From: Streptomyces sp. Go-475 | GTDB taxonomy: Bacteria > Actinomycetota > Actinomycetes > Streptomycetales > Streptomycetaceae | Assembly: GCF_003330845.1 (NCBI RefSeq) | Contig: NZ_CP026121.1 | Location: 7,049,501-7,113,500 of the forward strand | Direction of reading: 5' to 3' | Length of the DNA: 64,000 bases | Part shown: piece by piece, positions 57,683-64,000 of the stretch | How positions within the stretch are numbered: the first letter of the stretch is position 1 | Layout: every line of letters begins with the position of its first letter | Made by a program: the position numbers and the translations under genes | Notes under the pieces: model-generated | Database searches by the model: none | What the model was told of the DNA's origin: nothing | Seen by the model: the letters and a program-made list of their open reading frames with translations, nothing else

Positions 57683-57720
57683 CGTGTACCCGCCTGTTCC
57701 TGACGTGTCCGTGCCGTGGG

Positions 57721-58383
57721 TCAGCCGGCGGCGTGAGCGCCGAGAATGGCCTGCGCGTAGACCAGCCCGAGGCCGTAGGTGCCGCCGTGCTCCTTGACGA
57801 CGTCGCCCACGGCGGCGTACGTCTCGGTGCGGGCCCAGTCGCGCTGGAGCTCCAGGAGCACCTGCACCCAGGTCACCGGGACCGCGCCGGCCTGGATCAT
57901 GCGCTGGACGGCGTGCTCGTGGGCCTGCGGGCTGACACCGCCGGACGCGTCCGTGACGACGTAGACCTCGTAGCCCTGGGCGATGGCGGACAGCACCGGC
58001 AGGACGACGCAGACCTCGGTCCACAGGCCGGCGATGACGAGCTTCTTGCGGCCGGTGGCCTTGACGGCCTCGACGAAGTTCACGTCCTCCCAGGCGTTCA
58101 TCGTGCTGCGGTCGATGATCTTCTGGTCGGGGAAGACGTCCGCGAGCTGCGGCATGAGCGGGCCGGAGAAGGACTCAGCGGCCACGGTGCTCAACACGAC
58201 CGGCACGTCGAACACCTTCGCGGACTTCGCCAGGCCCACAGTGGAGTTGATGATCGCGGTGCGGTCGCCGCTGCCGGTGCCGAAGAACATCTGCGGCTGG
58301 TGGTCGATGAACAGCACCGCGCAGTTGTCCGGGGTGAGCAGGTCGGGGCTGGGGGCAGCGGTGACCTCGGCGATGTTGACCAT
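57721..58383 (-). CDS. Isochorismatase-like (YcaC-type) hydrolase
   Basis: A 220-residue cysteine hydrolase: catalytic Asp in VLFIDHQPQMFF and Cys in VIAGLWTEVCVVLPVL, plus VVTDASGGVSPQAHEHAVQR typical of YcaC. YcaC-type enzymes are induced by stress, but the substrate is unknown. ATG is preceded by GAAAGG. Same strand as the amidohydrolase upstream and DoxX downstream. Confidence 0.9.
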   Translation of the reverse strand: MVNIAEVTAAPSPDLLTPDNCAVLFIDHQPQMFFGTGSGDRTAIINSTVGLAKSAKVFDVPVVLSTVAAESFSGPLMPQLADVFPDQKIIDRSTMNAWEDVNFVEAVKATGRKKLVIAGLWTEVCVVLPVLSAIAQGYEVYVVTDASGGVSPQAHEHAVQRMIQAGAVPVTWVQVLLELQRDWARTETYAAVGDVVKEHGGTYGLGLVYAQAILGAHAAG

Positions 58384-58511
58384 GAGTGTGTGCCTTTCTC
58401 GGCAAGTGGTGGCGCGGACTGCTGTCCGTGCCGTGGAAAAAACCGTCCTGTTGGACGGAGCCTGTGGGTGTCCCGGAAGGGGCGGCTCAGGGCCCGGCCC
58501 CCTCCGGGAAC

Positions 58512-60407
58512 TCAGAGGTCGAAGCAGGGATCGAACGGGGTGCTCGCGGAGTCCACGGCGAGGCCGCGCGCGATGCGCCACTGACGGTGCTGCTCCGACT
58601 CGGCGACGGCCTGGCCGAGCAACTCCGCCTGGCGGGCGCCGGCGAGAGCCGGCCGGCGGGACGACGCCTGGTAGCCGCCGAAGCGCGCCACCGGACTCCA
58701 GGCCGGGCTGACGGGGGGAAGTTCCTCGTCGAGCCCTTCGTATTCGGCGGCGCCGTAGACGATCCGGCCGCCGGTCACCGTCAGCAGTGACTCGATGTGG
58801 GCGATGTCCGGCTCGGGCACGCTGAAGTAGTCGTCGGAGAGGACCGCCAGGTCCCCGTAACACCCTGGCTGGAGCACGCCCTTGACCTTGTCCTCCCCGG
58901 TCAGTGCGGCGCCGGCGCGCGTGAACATCGCCAGTGCCGTCTGCCGGTCGACGCGGTTCGCCGGCGGGCGCAGCGCCAGATCGCCGACGGTGCGGCCGCT
59001 GACGAGCCAGTGCAGGGCGACCCAGGGGTTGTAGGTGGACACCCGGGTGGCGTCGGTGCCGGCGCCGACGGTCAGGCCGCGGTCCAGCATGGCCCGGATC
59101 GGCGGGGCGTCCGCGGCCGCTCCGGGGCCGTAACGCCGTACGAACGCCTCGCCCTGGAACGACAGACGGTTCTGCACGGACATCGCGCCGCCGAGGGCGG
59201 CGATGCGGTCGAGGCTTTCGGTGGAGACAGTCTCCGCGTGGTCGAACAGCCACCGGTTCCCGGCGGGGAAGAGCCCTTCCGCGGCGAGCTTCTCGAACAC
59301 CGCGAGGTCACGGCGGATGGTTTCGTCGTAGGTGGCGTGCAGCCGGAATCCCCACCCGTTTTCCATGAGGAGGCGTACGGCTTTCTCGAATTCCGCCTCG
59401 TAGTCGGGGGTGAGTTCCGGACGCGGCTGCGTGAAGTTCTCGAAGTCGGCGGCCGACCAGGTGAGGTTCTCACCCGCGCCGTTGAGGCGCAGCCATGCGT
59501 CCCCGTCCTCGGGGCGGACCATGTCGATCCAGCGGGCCAGGTCGTCGATCTCCTGGCCGGGCGTCTGGGGGAAGAGATGGTAGGCGATGCGCAGCGAGAG
59601 CTGGCCTGCCTTCGCCAGTTCGATGACGGTGGCGTAGTTGTCGGGGAAATTCTGGAATCCGCCGGCGGCGTCTATCGCCGACGTCAGTCCGAATCTGTTC
59701 AACTCGCGCAGGAAATGCCGGGTGGAGGTCTTCCTGTCCTCCTCGCTCTGCAGCACCGGCGCCTTGGCCAGGGTCGAGTAGAGGATGAGGGCGCTGGGAG
59801 CGGCCAGCAGCATGCCGGTCGGCTCCCCGTCCCGGCCGCGCACGATCTGGCCGCCCTTGGGGTCGGGCGTGTCCCGGGTGAAGCCGGCGGCCTTGAGCGC
59901 CGCGCGGTTGAGTACGGCCGACTGGTACAGGTGCAGGACGAACACCGGGGTGTCCGGCGCGGCGGCGTTCAGTTCGGCGACGGTCGGCAGCCGGCGTTCG
60001 GCGAACTGCTCGGCCGACCAGCCCCCCACCACCCGTACCCACTGGCCCTTCGGGGTGCGAGCGGCCTGCTCACGCAGCATCGCCAGACCCTGACGCAGGC
60101 TGCGCACTCCGTCCCAGCGCAGTTCCAGTACGTAGTTCAGTCCCCCGCGGATCACGTGCAGGTGTGAGTCGTTGAGGCCGGGTATCACCCGTCGTCCCAG
60201 CGCGTCGACCACCTTCGTGCCGGTGCCGACGTGGGGCGCCACGTCCTTGTCGTCACCGACGACCGTGATGACGCCGTCGCAGATGGCGAGCGCCTGCGCC
60301 TGCGGGCGGGCCGGGTCCCCGGTGTGGATTCTCGCGTTGCGGACGACGAGGTCCGCGGCTTTGTCCATGGCGCGCGGACCCAGCCCGCCGACGGGCATTC
60401 TCGACAT
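58512..60407 (-). CDS. Amidohydrolase (YtcJ-type, exoenzyme-like)
   Basis: A 631-residue metal-dependent amidohydrolase. The N-terminal composite domain (ADLVVRNARIHTGDPARPQA) leads to the metal site HxH in NDSHLHVIRGG; further metal-ligand candidates are FRLHATYDE, WLFDHAETV and AGTDATRVSTYNP, and the C-terminal domain has YGDLAVLSDDYF. It resembles YtcJ/N-substituted formamide deformylase types that cut aryl amides or formamides. The ATG with MSRMPV was chosen because AGAGGGG lies 9 bases ahead. First gene of the seven-gene operon. Confidence 0.88.
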   Translation of the reverse strand: MSRMPVGGLGPRAMDKAADLVVRNARIHTGDPARPQAQALAICDGVITVVGDDKDVAPHVGTGTKVVDALGRRVIPGLNDSHLHVIRGGLNYVLELRWDGVRSLRQGLAMLREQAARTPKGQWVRVVGGWSAEQFAERRLPTVAELNAAAPDTPVFVLHLYQSAVLNRAALKAAGFTRDTPDPKGGQIVRGRDGEPTGMLLAAPSALILYSTLAKAPVLQSEEDRKTSTRHFLRELNRFGLTSAIDAAGGFQNFPDNYATVIELAKAGQLSLRIAYHLFPQTPGQEIDDLARWIDMVRPEDGDAWLRLNGAGENLTWSAADFENFTQPRPELTPDYEAEFEKAVRLLMENGWGFRLHATYDETIRRDLAVFEKLAAEGLFPAGNRWLFDHAETVSTESLDRIAALGGAMSVQNRLSFQGEAFVRRYGPGAAADAPPIRAMLDRGLTVGAGTDATRVSTYNPWVALHWLVSGRTVGDLALRPPANRVDRQTALAMFTRAGAALTGEDKVKGVLQPGCYGDLAVLSDDYFSVPEPDIAHIESLLTVTGGRIVYGAAEYEGLDEELPPVSPAWSPVARFGGYQASSRRPALAGARQAELLGQAVAESEQHRQWRIARGLAVDSASTPFDPCFDL

Positions 60408-60780
60408 CTCTTGAAACCCCTCTGGGAAAACGAATTCAATCCAAGTCATGGCCGGCAATGGCGGACTTCGGTGACGCAGTCCCCACCGAATGCCCGTCTG
60501 CTCGGATCGAATCGAGCCCTGTGTGGAAGGGCGGGGACCGCTGTTGCTTCGCCAACACGATAGGCAGGACAGACGCCTCCCCATGTCCTGCGAGTGCACA
60601 GCGGTTTGCCTCACCGCGCACGATCGCGCTCTTCGCCGAACATCATCACGGAGGACAGAAGACAGCCCTGCACTGTGAGGAAACAAGCAGTGCGCTCAAG
60701 GACAATTGCCGCCTGCCGAAAGCTTTTAACGTGCCCTTGCCGGAAGAACCGGCGCGCCCATGAGCACCCAGGAGATTCCC
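60408..60780. promoter_or_regulatory. Divergent promoter region, no gene
   Basis: This 373-base interval separates the amidohydrolase operon (leftward) from the esterase operon (rightward) and is less GC-rich than its surroundings. No convincing coding frame is seen. An inverted repeat GCACTG/CAGTGC (60670-60693, 12-base spacer) may be an operator. Confidence 0.5.
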
Positions 60781-61752
60781 ATGCCCCATGCCGTCGAGCC
60801 GGTACAGCCGGTACTGGAACCCGCGGCAGCCGCCTTCGCGCAGGCGACAGCCAACCCGCCCTACCTGTTCGACCTGCCCCCGGCGGAAGGGCGCAAGGCC
60901 GTCGACGAGGTGCAGTCCGGCGAGATCGTCAAGCCGGCGGTCGACGAGGAGTGGATCACCGTCTCGGGCGGGCCGACGGGCAGCGTCCGTGCGCGGATCG
61001 TCAAGCCCGCCGGCGCCGAGGGCGCCCTGCCGGTGATCATCTACATCCACGGGGCGGGCTGGGTCTTCGGCAACGCCCACACCCACGACCGTCTGGTGCG
61101 GGAACTCGCCGTCGGCGCCCGCGCCACCGTGGTCTTCCCCGAGTACGACCTCTCACCCGAGGCCCGCTACCCGGTCGCCATCGAGCAGAACTTCACGATC
61201 GCGCAGTGGGTCGTCCAGCAGGGCGCGACCAAGGGCCTGGACCCCGCCCGTATCGCGGTCGCCGGTGACTCGGTCGGCGGCAACATGACCGCCGCGCTGA
61301 CGCTGATGGCCAAGGAGCGCGGCGGTATCCCGCTGGTGCAGCAGGTGCTGTTCTACCCGGTCACCGACGCGAGCTTCGACACCGGCTCGTACCACCAGTT
61401 CGCCACCGGGTACTTCCTGCGCCGCGACGGCATGCAGTGGTTCTGGGACCAGTACACGACCGACGAGGCCGACCGTGCCCAGGTCACCGCCTCGCCGCTG
61501 CGCGCCACGACCGAGCAGCTCACCGGTCTGCCCCCGGCCCTCGTCATCACCGCCGAGGCCGACGTCCTGCGCGACGAGGGCGAGTCGTACGCCGGCAAGC
61601 TCCGCGAGGCCGGAGTCCCGGTCACCGCGGTCCGCTTCCAGGGGATCATCCACGACTTCGTGATGCTCAACGCCCTCCGCGAGACGCACGCCGCCGAGGC
61701 CGCCATCACGCTGGCAGCCGACACCCTGCGCACCGCCCTGCACACCGCCTGA
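60781..61752 (+). CDS. HSL-family alpha/beta hydrolase (esterase)
   Basis: A 323-residue enzyme of the same family as the gene at 51280 and clearly its paralogue. Catalytic Ser164 is in GDSVGG, the oxyanion motif is HGA (IYIHGAGWVFG), and the acid and base regions are TAEADVLRDEGE and GIIHDFVMLNAL. The ATG at 60781 is preceded by AGGAG with six-base spacing; an upstream ATG at 60760 lacks such a site. It is first in a two-gene unit with the following hydrolase, divergent from the amidohydrolase operon. Confidence 0.9.
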   Translation: MPHAVEPVQPVLEPAAAAFAQATANPPYLFDLPPAEGRKAVDEVQSGEIVKPAVDEEWITVSGGPTGSVRARIVKPAGAEGALPVIIYIHGAGWVFGNAHTHDRLVRELAVGARATVVFPEYDLSPEARYPVAIEQNFTIAQWVVQQGATKGLDPARIAVAGDSVGGNMTAALTLMAKERGGIPLVQQVLFYPVTDASFDTGSYHQFATGYFLRRDGMQWFWDQYTTDEADRAQVTASPLRATTEQLTGLPPALVITAEADVLRDEGESYAGKLREAGVPVTAVRFQGIIHDFVMLNALRETHAAEAAITLAADTLRTALHTA

Positions 61753-61772
61753 ACGACAAGGAGAAACCGCAC

Positions 61773-62504
61773 ATGACCACATCTGCCCCCACCCCCACCC
61801 CCACCGTCGTCCTCGTCCACGGCGCGTTCGCCGACGCGGCCGGCTGGTCCGGGGTCATAGCGGAACTGCAGCGTCACGGCGTCCCGGTGATCGCCCCGCC
61901 CAACCCGCTGCGGGGACTGGCCGCCGACGCCGCCTACATCGCCTCCCTGGCCTCCCAGATCGACGGCCCCGTCATCCTGGTCGGCCACTCGTACGGCGGC
62001 GCGCTGATCACCGTGGCGGGCGCCACCGAGAACGTCGTCGGGCTCGTCTACGTGGCCGCCTACGTCCTCGAGGAGGGCGAGAGCCTCGGTGAGCTGCAGG
62101 GACGCTTCCCTCTCTCCCCGCTGGTGAGCAACCTGAAGCAGTGGACGTACCCCGTCGAGGGCGGTGACCCCGCGGTCGAGGTCACCATCGCCGCCGACGC
62201 GTTCCCGTCGGTCTTCGCCGCGGATGTGCCGGCCGACGTCACCAAGGTCCTGTCCGTAACCCAACGGCCGCTGGCAGCTGCCGCGTTCGAGGAGACGGCC
62301 TCGGCCGCGGCGTGGAAGACCAAGCCGTCGTGGGCCCTGGTGGCCGGAGCGGACCAGGCGATCAACCCCGAGGTCCAGCGGTTCGGGGCCAAGCGAGCCG
62401 GGGCGACCGTCGTCGAGATCCCGGAGGCGTCGCACGCGGTCGCCGTCTCCCAGCCGAAGGAAGTCGCCGACCTGATCCGCGACGCGGTACGGACGACGAG
62501 CTGA
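61773..62504 (+). CDS. Alpha/beta hydrolase
   Basis: A 243-residue hydrolase with the short, lid-poor fold of many Streptomyces esterases: VVLVHGAFADAAGWSGVIAE, nucleophile GHSYGG, and ALVAGADQAINP/ASHAVAVSQP for Asp and His. AAGGAG is ten bases before the ATG; the gap to the esterase is 20 bases, so they are probably one transcript. Substrate unknown. Confidence 0.9.
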   Translation: MTTSAPTPTPTVVLVHGAFADAAGWSGVIAELQRHGVPVIAPPNPLRGLAADAAYIASLASQIDGPVILVGHSYGGALITVAGATENVVGLVYVAAYVLEEGESLGELQGRFPLSPLVSNLKQWTYPVEGGDPAVEVTIAADAFPSVFAADVPADVTKVLSVTQRPLAAAAFEETASAAAWKTKPSWALVAGADQAINPEVQRFGAKRAGATVVEIPEASHAVAVSQPKEVADLIRDAVRTTS

Positions 62505-62513
62505 CCGGGGGCT

Positions 62514-62599
62514 TACACCAGCTGACACCCGGGGGGCGTACACCAGCTGACCCGAGGAGGTACACCAGCTGCGCGGATGAACTCGTTTCGTCCGCGCAG
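62514..62599. repeat. Triple TACACCAGCTG repeat and hairpin before the IS element
   Basis: TACACCAGCTG(A) occurs at 62514, 62539 and 62561 (spacings 25 and 22). The third copy runs into a hairpin: CTGCGCGGA (62569-62577) pairs with TCCGCGCAG (62591-62599), loop 13. It may be the terminator of the hydrolase unit or part of a recombination site. Confidence 0.55.
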
Positions 62600-62659
62600 T
62601 TGCTTTCCCCTCAGACCGCGTTTGAGCTCTGCTCTCTACTCGACGTCTTAGACGTCGTT

Positions 62660-63135
62660 TCAGTTGGTGAGTCGGCGGTAGCTGATGAGGGCTGCGGCGA
62701 TGCCGACGAAGGCCAGGAAGTGCTCGGCCTTTCGCTCGTAGCGGCGGTGCAGCCTTCGGCATCCGACCAGCCAGGAGACCGTTCTCTCGACGACCCAGCG
62801 GTGTCGGCCCAGCCGCGTGGACGACTCGATGCCTTTGCGGGCGATGCGGTGGCGGATGCGACGCTCGCGAAGCCATTTCCGCAGGTGGTCGTAGTCGTAG
62901 CCCTTGTCTGCGTGGAGCTTGGCCGGGCGTCGGCGGCGCGGTCCGCGGCGGGAGCGGATGGGCGGGATCCCGCGCACGAGCGGCTGCAGACCGAGGCTGT
63001 CGTGCGTGTTAGCGCCGGAGATGCCCAGCGACAGGGGCAGTCCGTTGCGGTCTGTGATCAGGTGGATTTTCGATCCCGGCTTGCCGCGGTCGGTCGGATT
63101 CGGTCCGGTGAGTGGCCCCCTTTTGCCGCCCGGAC
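62660..63135 (-). CDS. IS5-family transposase, OrfB part (-1 frame)
   Basis: The C-terminal part of the transposase, entered from OrfA by a -1 frameshift near 63121-63124. After the shift it reads GPLTGPNPTDRGKPGSKIHL, then LHADKGYDYDHLRKWLRERR with the second catalytic Asp and RHRWVVERTVSWL with the catalytic Glu, ending ALISYRRLTN. The reading frame is open through the overlap with OrfA. Together they make a protein of about 270 residues, normal for IS427-type elements. Confidence 0.85.
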
Positions 63136-63468
63136 GCTGACGGAGTCGATGGCGCATCGCGACCAGTCCAGCTCGCCCCGAGCGCCGAGTTCGTCGAGGA
63201 GCACCCGGTGCAGCCTGGCCCACACCCGCTCTCGGCTCCACTGGGCGAAGCGCCGGTAGACGGTGGGCCAGGCCGGCCCGAACACCGGCGGCAACTGCCG
63301 CCAGGTGCAGCCCGAGGTGGCCACGAAGATGATCGCCGCCAAACATTCGCGGTCCCCGGCTCGTCGGCGGCCGCCGCCCTGCGGGCGTATGACCTCCGTC
63401 GGCGGGACCACCCGCCGGAACAGCGTCCACAACTCGTCTGGGACCAGCCGCTCGATCAGATCCGTCAT
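63058..63468 (-). CDS. IS5-family transposase, OrfA part
   Basis: A 136-residue N-terminal part (MTDLIERLVPDELWTLFRRV; CTWRQLPPVFGPAWPTVYRR), a DUF4096 HTH domain, ending in the first catalytic Asp region (SRCAIDSVSVRAAKGG). The slip site is A-AAA-GGG-GGC on the minus strand (plus-strand 63116-63124). Without the shift the frame runs on to a short non-conserved tail. Confidence 0.88.
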   Translation of the reverse strand: MTDLIERLVPDELWTLFRRVVPPTEVIRPQGGGRRRAGDRECLAAIIFVATSGCTWRQLPPVFGPAWPTVYRRFAQWSRERVWARLHRVLLDELGARGELDWSRCAIDSVSVRAAKGGHSPDRIRPTAASRDRKST

Positions 63469-63611
63469 GTTCGGCTCAACGAGCGATCACACCATCAGAA
63501 ACGACGTCTAAGCCCCCTGAATGCGGCACGACAGACCCGCTCCGACTACACCGCGAGCGCCTGACGCCCCGCTCGCCAATGAACCATCCGCCTTGCCAGT
63601 GAGGGAAGTTT

Positions 63612-64000
63612 TTGGTCGGCTACATCGAAGACCGCTGGATCAAGAAGAAGAGAGACCCCGTCACCGGGAAGCGGGAACGCACCGCCCGCTACGGCAAGGG
63701 CACCCGGTACCGCGTCGCTGGCATCCCCGGTGTCCGGGACAAGTCGTTCGACACACTCGAAGACGCCAAGGCATGGCTGCGCAGGGCCAGCACCGACAGT
63801 GAACGCGGCGAGTTCGTGGATCCCCGCGATGGCTCCATCACTCTGGACGACTACGTGACCCGCTTCTGGCAGACGGGAGTTCGTGGGGCGCCCGGCACGG
63901 TCAAACGCATCGACGAACGCGTCCGCCTCCACATCCGGCCTCAGTTGGGCACCGTCGCCCTGCTAGACATCAGTCCGGCGGTTCTGCGGGGCTACATCGC
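63612..64000 (+). CDS. Tyrosine-recombinase integrase (N-terminal part, cut by window edge)
   Basis: A TTG start preceded by GAGGGAAG opens a frame that continues past the window edge (129 codons visible). It reads LVGYIEDRWIKKKRDPVTGK, then FDTLEDAKAWLRRASTDSER and GSITLDDYVTRFW with VKRIDERVRLHIRPQLGTVA: the Arm-type N-terminus and SAM-like core-binding domain of actinomycete phage or plasmid-type integrases. The catalytic R-H-R-Y domain lies outside. It suggests the left border of an integrative element. TTG is inferred; an in-frame TGA lies four codons upstream. Confidence 0.82.
   Translation, partial: MVGYIEDRWIKKKRDPVTGKRERTARYGKGTRYRVAGIPGVRDKSFDTLEDAKAWLRRASTDSERGEFVDPRDGSITLDDYVTRFWQTGVRGAPGTVKRIDERVRLHIRPQLGTVALLDISPAVLRGYI

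Larger units (their letters stand above)
62651..63508 (-). mobile_element. IS5-family (IS427-type) insertion sequence
   Basis: An 858-base element bounded by inverted repeats: both ends read inward GACGTCGTTTC, continuing with imperfect identity (mismatches at positions 12, 14, 20 and 22). TA flanks both ends and is a plausible target duplication. It carries the two transposase frames of this group, joined by a frameshift. All three catalytic acids are kept, so it may still be active. Confidence 0.88.

Overview
The window is high-GC actinobacterial DNA and almost certainly a Streptomyces chromosome. Coding regions have G/C at nearly every third codon position, GTG starts and ATGA/GTGA stop-start overlaps are frequent, and there are an SsgA-like (sporulation/division regulator) gene, two giant LuxR (LAL) regulators, PucR-, TetR- and AraC-type regulators, and an E. 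coli-type argG preceded by an ARG-box palindrome. The mix of conserved metabolic operons, duplicated regulator/hydrolase modules, broken genes and a mobile-element border at the right end fits a chromosome-arm or accessory region. All assignments are by eye from protein motifs; no search was run.

Left part (1-23.4 kb): a LacI-type regulator (start only) is divergent from a carbohydrate ABC uptake operon (lipoprotein, two permeases, GH13 alpha-glucosidase). Then come a double-domain Lrp/AsnC regulator, a DHA2-type MFS exporter, the proton-translocating transhydrogenase pntAB, argG with an ArgR box, the coupled methylmalonyl-CoA mutase operon mutA-mutB-meaB, a DUF4097/ABC exporter operon with a divergent two-domain regulator and a shared operator cluster, and an OmpR-type two-component system.

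Middle (23.5-43.7 kb): a DM13 membrane protein, a VOC protein, a secreted lysyl-oxidase-like protein with a His-rich linker, a ComB-family phosphatase, a hydrolase/TetR pair with two palindromic operators, an old-yellow-enzyme homologue, a TetR gene whose operator fills its own promoter spacer and which is coupled to a decayed DUF6069-like gene, a PucR regulator, and a membrane-organisation cluster. That cluster has NfeD-like + flotillin, a double-RCK channel-like protein, and a second stomatin + NfeD pair. A CorA remnant, a hydrolase, and a coupled luciferase-type monooxygenase/FMN reductase pair follow.

Right part (43.8-64 kb): two LAL regulators, two related AraC regulators, an SsgA-like gene interrupted by one in-frame stop, and two related HSL-type hydrolases, one with Cys in place of the catalytic Ser. 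A seven-gene minus-strand operon (amidohydrolase, isochorismatase-like, DoxX, DUF1275, MFS, pirin, GNAT) looks like a detoxification or stress unit; its pirin carries an in-frame copy of a typical Streptomyces short repeat. The window closes with an apparently intact IS5-family element (-1 frameshift transposase) and the beginning of a tyrosine-recombinase integrase, suggesting that an integrative element continues to the right.
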